Assembly (NCBI GenBank): GCA_001769805.1
Contig: MEPO01000016.1
Location: forward strand, 1 to 64,000
Direction: 5' to 3'
Source: Bdellovibrionales bacterium GWA1_52_35
GTDB taxonomy: Bacteria > Bdellovibrionota > UBA1018
Length of the DNA: 64,000 bases
This document shows, one piece after another, positions 8,750 through 18,296 of the stretch (position 1 is the stretch's first letter; every line of letters starts with the position of its first letter). The position numbers were made by a program, and so were the translations under genes. The notes under the pieces are model-generated. The model made no database searches, was not told where the DNA came from, and saw only the letters and a program-made list of their open reading frames with translations.

Positions 8750-9788
8750 AGGCGCCTTGTTCAAGATTATCGAGTTCGCTCTTGAACGGTTTGCGCTTCT
8801 CAGCGGCTTTGGGTGCGGTTTGAATCAGAGTTTTCACCGTCTGAACATGGATCTGGTCGGCGGTCTTGATGTTTGCGGTGTCAAGTTTTGCGTAAAGCTT
8901 CGGATCGTAGGTTTTGATATCCGTCAAAGTGGTTTTGATCGCTTTCTTTTCAAGTGATGCAAGCTGGGTCTTCATCTCCTGGGACAAAGCCGGTGCCCCT
9001 GCTTCGGGAGCTTTAATCTCTGAGGATTTCTGGATGCCGGCCAGATCTTCCTGGGTGGTTTTTCTCAATTCAATTACGGGAACCATTTTTTCGGGTTTCG
9101 GTGCCATTTGCGCGGATTCCTGTACTTCTTTCGGAGCCGTCACCTGACCCGTGGCGATATTGGCCGAAAATCCTGACTTGAGTTCAATGGGTTTTGTCTG
9201 GTTTGCCGAGGATTGCACCTGGACACTGCCTCGAATGATCGAAATTTCAGTTTCGCCATCCAAGCCGTTTTCTGCGATGAAAAATTCAGTGCCTCGGACA
9301 CCCATCGTGGCAGCTTTGGTTTTAACCTGAAGCCGGCTGCGTGGGCCACCTTTGGCGATGACGCCCCGAAGTTTTCCATAAACAAGATTGAGTCTCGTAT
9401 TGGTTTTGGCCGAATCGGCATCCCAGAAGATCCGGTAAGAGGTGCCGGGTCCTACATGGAATTGATCACCATTATCAAATACGACGCGGGCCTTGCCATT
9501 TAATGCGGTGCGCAGAATATTGCCCTGATTGATCCGATCGCCTACTTTCACTTCCTGCACGCGGTAGTACTCACCTTGAAATAGAGCACGGGGGCGGGGA
9601 TCTCCGTCATCTTTTTGGAGCGTCTTTGATGGCTCAGAGAAGAGTTTCACGTCTCCTTCCAGCTGGGTCACTGTTCCGACCTGGTCAGCAGCGAGACTTA
9701 TGGAAAGACCCGCCGAAAGGGCCAACGTTGTTGAAAGGCAAAGTGACAAAAGGGTGAGTTTCGCAGTCTGAAACATAGGCTGAAACAT
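8721..9788 (-). CDS. Secreted FecR-domain protein
   Basis: 355 aa with a signal peptide (hydrophobic to about residue 33) and a FecR-type beta domain at about residues 75-200 (ILRTALNGKARVVFDNGDQ and TKAATMGVRGTEFFIAENG). The C-terminal third is Lys/Ala/Glu-rich. Periplasmic FecR domains occur in iron-signalling regulators, but this protein has no partner TonB receptor or sigma factor nearby, so it is more likely a structural or surface FecR-like protein. GGAGAG five bases before the ATG supports the start. The first codons repeat (MFQPMFQT). Function unknown. Confidence 0.75.
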   Translation of the reverse strand: MFQPMFQTAKLTLLSLCLSTTLALSAGLSISLAADQVGTVTQLEGDVKLFSEPSKTLQKDDGDPRPRALFQGEYYRVQEVKVGDRINQGNILRTALNGKARVVFDNGDQFHVGPGTSYRIFWDADSAKTNTRLNLVYGKLRGVIAKGGPRSRLQVKTKAATMGVRGTEFFIAENGLDGETEISIIRGSVQVQSSANQTKPIELKSGFSANIATGQVTAPKEVQESAQMAPKPEKMVPVIELRKTTQEDLAGIQKSSEIKAPEAGAPALSQEMKTQLASLEKKAIKTTLTDIKTYDPKLYAKLDTANIKTADQIHVQTVKTLIQTAPKAAEKRKPFKSELDNLEQGAYEKYFKIVE

Positions 9789-9865
9789 AGGGGCTCTCCT
9801 GCAAAAGGGCTTGTTATTCTCGATTTGTGAATAGAGTATAAGGGACTAAAAGGAGAACTGCTACT

Positions 9866-10606
9866 GTGCGACTCACAAAAATTTTTTCGGGTTCAATTAT
9901 TTTACCTACCCTCTTTTTTCTGATTTCTACTGCCGCAGTCGATTTCGTGAAAGCTGCTGAATTTGAGTATCCGGAACTCAATGTGACGCCGCGGGCCAGT
10001 GATCGCATTGATCAGGAGGCCGCGCGTGAAGCTGGGCGGCGCTGGAGTAGGCATGCCCCCATTCTTTTTTCGGGATTGATGACCCTTTCTGCGGGCATCC
10101 TCCAGAATGGGAACGTGGATTTGTCAAAAGACCAGTTCAAGGATTCACCCAGTCGAGGCATGATTGTCGGTGGAGTCTGGGTCGGGTTGATGTCTTATCT
10201 GGCGACTTCGTATCATCCGTACGAATCTGCGGCAAAAGAACTTTCAACCATGCCCAGGAAAACCGTCCGTGAACAGCTCGCCCGCGAACGGTACGCCGAA
10301 GCCCGAATCGCAAGCGCGGCAAGTCTGGCTAAAAAGCTCCGTTATCTTTCAATTTTCTCCAATGCGGCAGTATCCGGCTACATGCTTTCGAAAGTCGAGA
10401 AGTACACGCTGGCTCAGGGGATGGATATTCTGGCACTGTCCTCGGCTTTCGCTCCTTTGCTTTTTCGTAATTACTGGGAAGAGGTTGCCGAAGAGCAGGC
10501 GGATTATAAGAAGCGGATCTATGCACCGGTGGCGAGTACGGGATTTCTGCTCGAGCCGCTGACGAATGCACCGTCTCCGGCATTCTTTCTGTCTTTTTTC
10601 TTTTAA
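9866..10606 (+). CDS. Secreted or membrane protein of unknown function
   Basis: 246 aa with a GTG start nine bases after AGGAGA. An N-terminal signal segment (about residues 9-30) is followed by hydrophobic stretches near 62-80, 95-115 and 165-200, so it may be an inner-membrane protein. No recognised domain. It is convergent with the next gene, and their stop codons overlap by four bases. Confidence 0.6.
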   Translation: MRLTKIFSGSIILPTLFFLISTAAVDFVKAAEFEYPELNVTPRASDRIDQEAAREAGRRWSRHAPILFSGLMTLSAGILQNGNVDLSKDQFKDSPSRGMIVGGVWVGLMSYLATSYHPYESAAKELSTMPRKTVREQLARERYAEARIASAASLAKKLRYLSIFSNAAVSGYMLSKVEKYTLAQGMDILALSSAFAPLLFRNYWEEVAEEQADYKKRIYAPVASTGFLLEPLTNAPSPAFFLSFFF

Positions 10607-11445
10607 GGTTTTCTGGGATTTTCTTTTAAGGGCTCTTCTGCTTCTTTTTCAGGCACGAGTTTGCGGTTCGCCATTTTTCGTGCGAAGGCCAGCGCATCTT
10701 GCTGGGTCATTGTAAGTCCTTTGGGCGAAATCGCATAGCGGTAGGCTTGCAGGAAGTTATCGGGTGCTCCCGGTCCGGCCGCGATCACTTCTTCAGTGAG
10801 TGCCAGCGCTTGTCCCAGGATCAAGCCCGGGCCTTTGCTGGAGCGGGTGTAGTCGAGGAGTTCCATGAATGGCTCGGCGACTCCGCCGCGCCAATGTGTT
10901 CCAATTTTTGTGAGCCGGGCAGCAAAGGTGGCGCACTGGGGTCGCGGCAGGTTCAAATCGCTTTTGCGAACACAGAAGTTCACGAGCTTCGAGAAGTCAT
11001 CGCGTACCGGCGCAATATCGCCGCTGAATTCTACTGAAAGCGCCAATGCCAGCTTCATCGCGGAGCGCAGATCCAGATCCAGATACTCCTCAAGAAATGA
11101 CATTTTGAAAACCGTTGTGAAGGTATCCGTTTCCTGATCGCTCCGCTTGGAAAATATCAGAGCTGTCGCTATGGAATCATTTGATGCCAGCCCGGAGTGG
11201 GCGAGGATGCCGTAAACCCGGATGAAGCGCTGGGCGGCTCCCGTGCAGCCTTCGGCAATTTGGTTGGCCAGACGCAAAGTCTGGTTCTCAGGGATAGCCA
11301 GATCTTTCTCTCCCCGGAGAAATTCCAAAGAAGTAATGAACTCCTTGGCCGTGGAGCAGTTTTGTGCACTCCAGGCGGGGTTTGGAAGAAAGGAAAGAAG
11401 GCTCAAATGAAAGACCGTGATCGACAAGAGGAAGAACTTGTTCAT
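10603..11445 (-). CDS. Secreted protein of unknown function
   Basis: 280 aa with a signal peptide ending near AWSA (residue 27). The mature part is mostly helical with four to five Cys residues (for example EGCTGAAQRF and PRPQCATFAARL), suggesting a periplasmic disulfide-bonded protein. It ends in a Lys/Glu/Pro tail. No family recognised. No strong Shine-Dalgarno precedes the ATG. Confidence 0.6.
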   Translation of the reverse strand: MNKFFLLSITVFHLSLLSFLPNPAWSAQNCSTAKEFITSLEFLRGEKDLAIPENQTLRLANQIAEGCTGAAQRFIRVYGILAHSGLASNDSIATALIFSKRSDQETDTFTTVFKMSFLEEYLDLDLRSAMKLALALSVEFSGDIAPVRDDFSKLVNFCVRKSDLNLPRPQCATFAARLTKIGTHWRGGVAEPFMELLDYTRSSKGPGLILGQALALTEEVIAAGPGAPDNFLQAYRYAISPKGLTMTQQDALAFARKMANRKLVPEKEAEEPLKENPRKP

Positions 11446-11575
11446 GAATGCTTATCGAGCCGGACTGCCTCGGACATGAGCGGATTCATCTGTGTCAGGT
11501 TTGACCTGTTATTATTAACCAACTTAAGTGGTAAAGTATTATGAGCCGATGCGTTATGTGATGAGGGCTGCTCAT

Positions 11576-11992
11576 ATGAACTTTTTCAGGGTTTTCTTCC
11601 TAAGCACCATGGCTCTCAGCCTGACGGGTGTGAGCAGTTGCTCGGAATCCCTGGAAACCGTCTGTATCCAAAGATTACCAGGCTTTGAGCTCGCCCTTGT
11701 CACCGCCTTTTCCGATCTTCAGCCAGATACCAGGAATGACGTGATTCACGAATACTGGCCATCCTGGGCAGAAGGACATTTGAAGGACATGCAATATTGG
11801 ATGGATCTGGTTGACGATCAGGAGATCTTCCGGGAAGAGCAAAGGCAGCTCAGCGCGATTGCCAATGACCTGGTTATTTTTCACGGGTATGCATCCCGGG
11901 GGGATTCCGATCGGATGCGGAGTTCGATCGAGAAGATGCGCAAGGCAGTAGTCGAAGCGCGCAGTCAACTCTGTGGTCGGGAAGAAGACTAA
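11576..11992 (+). CDS. Small putative lipoprotein
   Basis: 138 aa. The start at 11576 gives a signal peptide ending in a lipobox-like VSSC at about residues 19-22, so the protein is probably lipidated. The remaining sequence has helical propensity (RSSIEKMRKAVVEARSQ). A GAGGG lies nine bases upstream. In-frame upstream codons back to 11528 would bury the signal peptide and are less likely. Stop overlaps that of the convergent next gene by four bases. Function unknown. Confidence 0.55.
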   Translation: MNFFRVFFLSTMALSLTGVSSCSESLETVCIQRLPGFELALVTAFSDLQPDTRNDVIHEYWPSWAEGHLKDMQYWMDLVDDQEIFREEQRQLSAIANDLVIFHGYASRGDSDRMRSSIEKMRKAVVEARSQLCGREED

Positions 11993-12486
11993 TTCTTAAG
12001 TACGTTCAGTTCCTGTACGAAAGATTTGCCGTCCCTGTACGCGAATTCGACGCGGATCGGGTTTTGACCCACATTCAGGGGAATGTAGTCGGTGGAATAT
12101 TTTCCTGAATTCACGTCTGTGAAAACAGTGGCGGTGAACTTGTTGGCACCATTAGTGACGACCGTTTTTACCAGTTTGCTCGTATCATTCGTGGTGCTGC
12201 TTCCGCAAAGAGTGCCGGTCAGGCGCACTTTATTCGCCCCGGTGTCCTGGTCGGTGTTCTTGTCGCACTTGACTTCCAGATTGAAGAACGTACTTGAAAC
12301 CGAAGCGGGCGAGCGCTCGGCCGCAGTATTCATCTGGCTGTGACCGGCCAATTGAATGGATTGGAACCCCTGGGAGTCGTAGACCAGATTGTAAACGGAG
12401 CGGAAGAACAGCACCGTTACCGCTGATAAAATCAGGACTTCCACGGGGTTTGCACGAAAACGTCTAATATTCACCGGCTTAGCCAT
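11989..12486 (-). CDS. Single-pass membrane-anchored protein of unknown function
   Basis: 165 aa. A short basic N-terminus (KPVNIRRFRANPVE) precedes one transmembrane helix (about residues 15-37). The exported part has a Cys pair (VKCDKN ... GTLCGSS) and beta-rich segments, resembling an immunoglobulin-like or Fn3-like fold, though no family is recognised. AGAGG five bases before the ATG supports the start. Confidence 0.6.
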   Translation of the reverse strand: MAKPVNIRRFRANPVEVLILSAVTVLFFRSVYNLVYDSQGFQSIQLAGHSQMNTAAERSPASVSSTFFNLEVKCDKNTDQDTGANKVRLTGTLCGSSTTNDTSKLVKTVVTNGANKFTATVFTDVNSGKYSTDYIPLNVGQNPIRVEFAYRDGKSFVQELNVLKN

Positions 12487-12544
12487 ACAAACCTCTATCG
12501 GCTGCCTGAACGGAGATCTTAAGTGCTGTTTTCGAATTCGGTTA

Positions 12545-12574
12545 AACAGGATCTCCTGTTATAAACTGCACATG
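12545..12574 (+). promoter_or_regulatory. Palindrome and -10-like box immediately before the histidine kinase gene
   Basis: AACAGGA-TC-TCCTGTT (12545-12560) is a 7-bp inverted repeat. It abuts TATAAA (12560-12565), which ends six bases before the ATG. There is no Shine-Dalgarno. This layout fits a leaderless transcript with an operator between -35 and -10. Pattern-based only. Confidence 0.4.
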
Positions 12575-14698
12575 GACATTCTCGGCCAGTCTTCCCTGAT
12601 CCTGGGGCTCACCAGCTTTGCTCTTGGTTTTTCTGTTTTGGCGCGCAATGTTAAAAACAAGCTTTTTCTTTCCTTTGCCTTGGTTACAACTCTGATTGCG
12701 GGCTGGTCGCTTGCATACTTTCTGGAAAAAATCTGGCCGGGCGGAAGTTTTTACCGCTGGCATCTCTTCTTCAATCTCTGGTTGGGTCCCTCCGGACTGG
12801 CCTTCGTCAGAATTCTGGTACGTATTCGCGACCCCCTTAGTCGGCGCCTTCTGGATTTGACTATTTTCGCTGCAATGTCCTTGAGCGTGGCTTTGCTTCT
12901 TCATTTTGATTCGCTTCCCTGGGTGCTGCAGCTGATTTATTTCGCGCCGGGTGCGATTGTTTTTCAAATTTTTCACCTGATGTGGATAGACCGGAGATTG
13001 CGCGCTGGGCTCAAGCGACTCCCGAAGCTGCCCACGGTGGGACTGAGTCGACGGAGCTGGATTTATCTCGGCGGCTTGCTCGTGCTTTCCGTGTCCGTCA
13101 TGGATCATGTGCCGGAGCTGGGCCGGATCATCCCTTCTTTCGGAAATATTGCGCTCACCGCGTATCTTTTCTTCCTCAGTCAAGCCATTACGGAGCAGCG
13201 TTTGCTGAATTTCGGGGCCTTGTTGTCGCGCTTTGTTGTTTTGCTGGCAGTCGCGTTCACACTGACTATCGTTTATTCCGTATTGGTCGCGTGGATTGAA
13301 AACAGTCCGGGACTTTTCTTCCTGAACTCGTTCATCGCATCTTTTCTGATATTGATGCTTCTGGAGCCGCTCCGGACAGTGGTCCGGTATTTCACGCATC
13401 GGCTGCTCAGCAAAGAACATCGCCGTCTCGAACAGACACTGCAGGAGTCTTTGCGCGCGCTCACTGGTATCGTGGATCCGGGTTCGCTCTTTCAATCCAT
13501 CCTGCTGACTTCGGAACAGATTCTGCAACCCGAATGGGCGGCGATTTTCATTTTGCGCCGTGATGGAACCAAGTACCGCAGAGTTCGTCTGGGAGGGCGG
13601 GATCCTCAGGCCGATACTTTGCCGGGTTCGACGATCCCCGCGCTCAAGGAAATACTCGTGGATCATCCGCTGCTCCGGTACTGTGAATCATTGAAGCAGA
13701 GGGGGGAATTGCCGGTTCTGCTGGATCAGGTTTTAGAAAACGAAATTGATCGTTCGACCAGCCGGTTACAGAGAGACAGCCTGGCGGCATTGGTCCAGGG
13801 CCTGAAAGCCTTGGGCTCGAATCTCCTGATTCCGCTTCTGGATGGCGGACGAATTCTCGGATTTGCCGTGATGCGGGTCAATGCGCCTCCGGAACCGTGG
13901 GGGAGTAACTGGGGGCTGTTGCCGATTATTTATCCTTATTATGAACAGGCTGCTCAGACTTTGAGAAGCATGGAAGTCTATGTCCGGCAGCGCGAGAAGG
14001 AACGTCTGGCTACTTTGGGTGAAATGGCCGCGGGTCTGGCGCATGAAATCCGCAACCCCCTGGGTGCGATCAAAGGCGCCGCCCAGTTTCTGGATCCGGC
14101 TTCAGAGCGGCCCGAGAGTCGCTTTCTCCGGGTCATCATCGAGGAAGTGGATCGCCTGAACCGCGTGGTCACTCAGTTTCTGGATTACTCGAAGCCACCT
14201 GCGACGGATTTCAAAACAATTGACCTTTCGATCCTTGCACAGAAAACGGTCGAAATGATGCGTGCTCATCCGACCAAAGCCACGCCCGGAATACTGATTG
14301 AGTTTGTCGATTTCAAGCGCGTTCTTGTGGCGGCAGCACCGGAGCAGCTCCAGCAGGTTTTGATCAACCTGATTCAAAACGCCATTCGGGCTTTGGAGGG
14401 TTGCACGGAACGGACTGAGCCCGGAATGATTCGCGTCAATATTGATGTGGAAGGACTCGGTGCGAACCAGGAAGCGGTGATCGCCGTTGAGGACAATGGG
14501 CCGGGAATCAAACGTGAGCATCTGGATAAGCTGTTCATTCCTTTTTTTACCACTTCGCCGAGCGGTACGGGGCTGGGCCTTTCAATTTCGCAGAAAATCA
14601 TCGAATCCCATAAAGGTCGTATTGAAGTGGCCACGGAAGAAGGGCGCTTTACCCGTTTTTCTGTGATACTGCCGTATTTGCCAACTCTGGAGGACTAA
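12572..14698 (+). CDS. Membrane sensor histidine kinase (NtrB-like output)
   Basis: 708 aa. The N-terminal ~280 residues form seven to eight transmembrane helices, resembling a 7TM-type sensor. A GAF-like region spans about 300-460. The dimerisation/phosphoacceptor box MAAGLAHEIRNPLGAIKGA (phospho-His) is near residue 490. The ATPase has N (INLIQNAIRAL), G1 (VEDNGPGI) and G2 (GTGLGLSI) boxes. The next gene, four bases downstream, is its likely cognate NtrC-type regulator. The input signal is unknown. Confidence 0.9.
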   Translation: MDILGQSSLILGLTSFALGFSVLARNVKNKLFLSFALVTTLIAGWSLAYFLEKIWPGGSFYRWHLFFNLWLGPSGLAFVRILVRIRDPLSRRLLDLTIFAAMSLSVALLLHFDSLPWVLQLIYFAPGAIVFQIFHLMWIDRRLRAGLKRLPKLPTVGLSRRSWIYLGGLLVLSVSVMDHVPELGRIIPSFGNIALTAYLFFLSQAITEQRLLNFGALLSRFVVLLAVAFTLTIVYSVLVAWIENSPGLFFLNSFIASFLILMLLEPLRTVVRYFTHRLLSKEHRRLEQTLQESLRALTGIVDPGSLFQSILLTSEQILQPEWAAIFILRRDGTKYRRVRLGGRDPQADTLPGSTIPALKEILVDHPLLRYCESLKQRGELPVLLDQVLENEIDRSTSRLQRDSLAALVQGLKALGSNLLIPLLDGGRILGFAVMRVNAPPEPWGSNWGLLPIIYPYYEQAAQTLRSMEVYVRQREKERLATLGEMAAGLAHEIRNPLGAIKGAAQFLDPASERPESRFLRVIIEEVDRLNRVVTQFLDYSKPPATDFKTIDLSILAQKTVEMMRAHPTKATPGILIEFVDFKRVLVAAAPEQLQQVLINLIQNAIRALEGCTERTEPGMIRVNIDVEGLGANQEAVIAVEDNGPGIKREHLDKLFIPFFTTSPSGTGLGLSISQKIIESHKGRIEVATEEGRFTRFSVILPYLPTLED

Positions 14699-14701
14699 GA
14701 C

Positions 14702-16132
14702 GTGGCGGGACGGGTTCTGGTCGTCGATGACGAGAAAAATATTACCTTCGTGATGCAAGCGATGCTGGAAAAGGCGGGCTATGAAGCCATCATTTTCAAC
14801 AGCAGCCAGGAAGCTCTGGCTGCGCTCGAAGATGAGGATCCCGATGTTGTTGTTACGGATTTGTACATGCCCGGGCCCAGTGGAATGGATATCCTGGATC
14901 ATTGCAAAGCTGCGCATTCGCAATTGCCCGTTGTTGTGATCACCGCGTACGGAACGGTGGAATCCGCAGTGGCCGCTCTCAAGCGGGGCGCTTTTGATTA
15001 CATCACCAAACCTTTTGAGCAGACGGAATTCCTGAATGTGGTCGCCAAGGCCGTGCGTACGCATCGTCAGCGCTTGAAAGAGCCGGTTCCGGTATTTCCG
15101 CTCCAAGACCCGTTGCTCGAAAAGGACCGTGCTGATTCGCCAGCGAGCGGTGTCGCCATTTCCTCGATCGTGGGGGCGAGCCCGCAGATGCAGGAAGTAT
15201 TCAAAGTCATTTCTAAAATTGCGAATTCCCCGACCACGGTTCTCCTGCAGGGAGAGAGCGGCACCGGGAAAGAACTGGTCGCTTTTGAAATCCATCGCAA
15301 CTCGAACCGGGTGAACAAGCCCTTTGTGAAAATCAACTGCGCGGCGATTCCCGGTACGCTCATTGAAAGTGAATTCTTCGGCTATGAACGAGGAGCTTTC
15401 ACAGGCGCGGTGGGTTCGAAACCAGGACGGTTTGAGCTGGCCAGCGAGGGAACACTTTTTCTGGATGAAGTGGCCGACATGCCGCTCGAGATGCAGGTGA
15501 AGCTTCTGCGTGTTCTGCAGGAACACGAGTTTGAGAGAGTCGGCGGTGTCAATACAATCAAAGTCGATGTGCGGATCATCACGGCCACGAACAAAGATTT
15601 ACAGACGGAAGTAAAAGCGGGTCGATTCCGAGAAGATCTCTTTTACCGGTTGAACGTGGTGCCGATCCGTCTTCCTGCTCTGCGCGAGCGGCACGAGGAC
15701 GTGGATCCCCTGATCCGGTACTTCCTGCAGCAGTTTAACAAAAAATTAAAAAAGAACGTGACGCATCTGACACCCGAGTTGCTTCATGCCCTGAAATCCT
15801 TCGGGTGGCCTGGAAATATCCGGCAACTTGAAAATGTGCTGGAACGAATGGTGCTCATGTCAGAGGGCGAGGCCTTGCATTTTTCGGATCTGCCGCCGGA
15901 AGTCGCCGAGTCGGTCACACCACCGCTGAGCGAAGTTTCGATAGACGGCCAGCCTTTGAGTTTCAAAGAGGTGGTCAAAAGACAAACCCAGTCGGTCGAA
16001 CGGGAGCTGATTGAAAAAGCGCTCGAGGAAACCGGAGGCAACGTCACTAAAGCCGCCGAAAAACTGGGCCTTTCAAGAAAAGGCCTGCAGCTCAAGATCA
16101 AAGAACTAGGGGTGAAGCGTCCACTCGACTAA
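14702..16132 (+). CDS. NtrC-family sigma-54-dependent response regulator
   Basis: Activates sigma-54 promoters when phosphorylated by the adjacent kinase. Domains: receiver (residues 1-125, VVDDEKN with the phospho-Asp in VVVTDLYMPG), AAA+ (about 155-395, Walker A GESGTGKE, sigma-54 contact loop GAFTGA, Walker B TLFLDEVADM) and a Fis-type helix-turn-helix at the C-terminus (GGNVTKAAEKLGLSRKGLQ). The GTG start follows GGAGG by eight bases. Its last 27 bases overlap the convergent gene. Confidence 0.93.
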   Translation: MAGRVLVVDDEKNITFVMQAMLEKAGYEAIIFNSSQEALAALEDEDPDVVVTDLYMPGPSGMDILDHCKAAHSQLPVVVITAYGTVESAVAALKRGAFDYITKPFEQTEFLNVVAKAVRTHRQRLKEPVPVFPLQDPLLEKDRADSPASGVAISSIVGASPQMQEVFKVISKIANSPTTVLLQGESGTGKELVAFEIHRNSNRVNKPFVKINCAAIPGTLIESEFFGYERGAFTGAVGSKPGRFELASEGTLFLDEVADMPLEMQVKLLRVLQEHEFERVGGVNTIKVDVRIITATNKDLQTEVKAGRFREDLFYRLNVVPIRLPALRERHEDVDPLIRYFLQQFNKKLKKNVTHLTPELLHALKSFGWPGNIRQLENVLERMVLMSEGEALHFSDLPPEVAESVTPPLSEVSIDGQPLSFKEVVKRQTQSVERELIEKALEETGGNVTKAAEKLGLSRKGLQLKIKELGVKRPLD

Positions 16133-17089
16133 AGCCCGCGATGCCAGAACGCCGTTTGCGAGTGCCTTGGCGATGACTTTTTCAAAGCGGGCGCGGGATC
16201 CAGCGAGATCCGGGCGGGTGGCGTAGGCCTGGTAATCCGGGATTCCCAGGTCTTTGCGCAGATCAAAGGCGGGTTCGAGATACTGCTCGCCGAAGAATGC
16301 CATTTCTGCCTCTCCGAGTTCCGGGGCGAGGGCGACGGATGCGCGGGCGAGTTCCAGAGCGAGTGCCTTGGGCTGGAGCTTGGAATCAAAACGGACAGAG
16401 GCGAAAGATTCCGGGTCTTGGAGAGCTTTGTTCAGAGGGGACTCCGCGAAAATTCCGGGTTGTCGCAGCACATGTTCAACGTAGCCTTCCATTGCCAGAT
16501 GGTAGTTGGAAATCGTACGGGTGGTTTCGTCGATGAAGTGAGACATTGCATCGCTAATCGGCCAATGAGCCAAAGCACTCCACTTGGCCATTTTCCAATG
16601 CACGAGTTGTGTCGAGTGGAAGGGCTGTGCCAGATCCTCAAGGTAATGCAGGGACCAGCCGAGCTTCCGGACGGCGCTCAGGAACTCTTTGTTTTTGAAT
16701 AATTCACGGGCCTCTCGGGCGGTTTCCTGGACCCGGTTAGGTGCCTGGCCGAGAGCTTTGAAAGGAATCTGGAAGGTGGCGACCGGGTTTGTGAATTTCC
16801 AGCCGCCAAAATACATGTGCCGGAAGCCCTGGCTGCTGAAACCTTCAGTGCCGCCCATCCATTTTCGTTCATTTTCAGGGTCAGCAGAGGCAGGCAGGTC
16901 CCGGTCCATGCCCCCATCGGGTTCGTCCAAAGCGGGACCCAGATGCATCAAAGCCAAAGGTGGTAAAAATTCGAGCTGCGGTTGCAGGCTTTCGGTAAAA
17001 AGTCTCTCATGATCGCTCCAGGCAAAGCTTGAGTTCACATAAAGCGGTGTCAGACTCCAAATTGCAGCTGCGAACAGGAAAAGCCTCAT
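16106..17089 (-). CDS. Secreted zinc-dependent phospholipase C / S1-P1 nuclease-like protein
   Basis: 327 aa with a signal peptide cut before a Trp (SSFA^WSDHERLF). A mature N-terminal Trp and an HE-containing start are typical of the zinc PLC/P1 nuclease superfamily, where the N-terminal Trp binds zinc. A second metal motif HYLEDLAQPFHST (H-x3-D-x6-H) is present near residue 170. Superfamily assignment is good, but the substrate (phospholipid or nucleic acid) cannot be told. The ATG at 17089 is preferred because it begins the signal peptide. Divergent from ddl with only 14 bases between start codons. Confidence 0.65.
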   Translation of the reverse strand: MRLFLFAAAIWSLTPLYVNSSFAWSDHERLFTESLQPQLEFLPPLALMHLGPALDEPDGGMDRDLPASADPENERKWMGGTEGFSSQGFRHMYFGGWKFTNPVATFQIPFKALGQAPNRVQETAREARELFKNKEFLSAVRKLGWSLHYLEDLAQPFHSTQLVHWKMAKWSALAHWPISDAMSHFIDETTRTISNYHLAMEGYVEHVLRQPGIFAESPLNKALQDPESFASVRFDSKLQPKALALELARASVALAPELGEAEMAFFGEQYLEPAFDLRKDLGIPDYQAYATRPDLAGSRARFEKVIAKALANGVLASRALVEWTLHP

Positions 17090-17103
17090 GTTACGATTAC
17101 GCC

Positions 17104-18264
17104 ATGAAACCGATCGATAATTCCACTGGAAAGCTTCGGGTAGCAGTACTTTATGGCGGCCGCTCTGGCGAGCATGAGATCTCATTGCGCTCCGCCGCAT
17201 CGGTGATTCGCTTACTTGACCGCAAACGTTTTGAAGTGCTGCCGGTAGCGATCGATAAAACTGGTCGCTGGCGTTTTGTCAGTCTGAGTCAGATTGTGCG
17301 TCCGGACGCTTCCATCCCGGAGTCCCTGCCGATTCCCGCTGACGCACCCCTTGTTGTGATGCCTCCGAATCCTTCTCAGCAGAAATCTTCAGCCGGAGTG
17401 CTTCTGCCGCTTGAATCTGGAAGCTCTCAGAAGCCCATTCCCTTTGATTTGGTCTTTCCTGTGATGCACGGACCCATGTGCGAGGATGGAACGATCCAGG
17501 GATTCCTGGAGCTGGCTGAAGTGCCTTACGTGGGTTGTGGTGTCCTGGCTTCTTCGGCCGGTATGGATAAAGAAATTTCCAAGCGCCTCGTGCGCGACTC
17601 CGGAATTCCGATTGTGCCCTATATCTCCGTAAAAAGCGGGGAGTGGCAGCGGGATGAAAAGTACTGGGCCGAGCAGATTGCGAAACTGGGTTATCCGGTT
17701 TTTGTGAAACCGGCAAATCTGGGTTCGAGCGTGGGCATTCACCGGGTGAAAGAACCGACGGCGTTAAAAGCGGCCATGGAAGACGCGTTCAGATACGACA
17801 CGAAAGTCCTGGTCGAAGTTGCCGTGAACGCGCGCGAAATCGAACTCGCGGTTCTAGAAAATCCCGAGTACGGCAAGCCCGCATTGGTGAGTCTGCCCGG
17901 AGAGGTGACGCCGACGCACGAATTTTATTCCTACGAAGCCAAGTATCTGGACGAAAACGGCGCGGCGTTGACGATTCCCGCCAGGTTGAGCGATGCGCAA
18001 ATCGAGGCCGCACAGAAGATAGCGCGCAAAGCTTTTTCCGCTCTTGAATGCGAGGGCCTGGCCCGCTGCGATCTTTTCATCGACAAGAACACGGGTGAGT
18101 TCTTTTTCAATGAGGTGAATACGATTCCCGGCTTCACGTCGATCAGCATGTATCCCAAAATGTGGGAAGCGACGGGGCTGCCGTATGTTGAGCTTTTATC
18201 CAAGCTCGTCGACCTCGCGCTTGCGCGGCATCAGCGCAAGAAAGCGCTGGTTCGGGCCAGATAG
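17104..18264 (+). CDS. ddl: D-alanine--D-alanine ligase
   Basis: Makes D-Ala-D-Ala for peptidoglycan. It is an ATP-grasp enzyme of 386 aa, slightly long like subtype Ddl-A. N-terminal LYGGRSGEHEISLRSAAS, ATP-grasp FVKPANLGSSVGIHRV and metal-binding FNEVNTIPGFTSISMYPKMW are all present. The ATG at 17104 starts 10 residues before the first conserved strand. No Shine-Dalgarno is visible; TACGAT ends six bases before the ATG, so the message may be leaderless. Divergent from the PLC-like gene. Confidence 0.95.
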   Translation: MKPIDNSTGKLRVAVLYGGRSGEHEISLRSAASVIRLLDRKRFEVLPVAIDKTGRWRFVSLSQIVRPDASIPESLPIPADAPLVVMPPNPSQQKSSAGVLLPLESGSSQKPIPFDLVFPVMHGPMCEDGTIQGFLELAEVPYVGCGVLASSAGMDKEISKRLVRDSGIPIVPYISVKSGEWQRDEKYWAEQIAKLGYPVFVKPANLGSSVGIHRVKEPTALKAAMEDAFRYDTKVLVEVAVNAREIELAVLENPEYGKPALVSLPGEVTPTHEFYSYEAKYLDENGAALTIPARLSDAQIEAAQKIARKAFSALECEGLARCDLFIDKNTGEFFFNEVNTIPGFTSISMYPKMWEATGLPYVELLSKLVDLALARHQRKKALVRAR

Positions 18265-18276
18265 TCGGGCCCACCA
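18260..18276 (+). repeat. 17-bp direct repeat, copy 1
   Basis: GATAGTCGGGCCCACCA begins in the last codons of ddl and is repeated exactly at 38860-38876 in the same orientation. The 3' half (GGGCCCACCA) looks like a tRNA acceptor 3' end with CCA, but no tRNA is attached. It may be an attachment-site remnant or chance. Confidence 0.5.
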
Positions 18277-18296
18277 CTGCTGTCCGGCTCGGCTCT

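Noticed and set aside
12542-13666. Long antisense open frame (374 codons) over the histidine kinase
   Set aside because: Composition is Gln/Arg/Lys-rich with no domain, and it is a shadow of a well-supported kinase gene.
14582-15526. Antisense open frame (314 codons) over the NtrC-type regulator
   Set aside because: Low-complexity His/Arg/Phe-rich translation opposite a clear AAA+ domain; a shadow frame.
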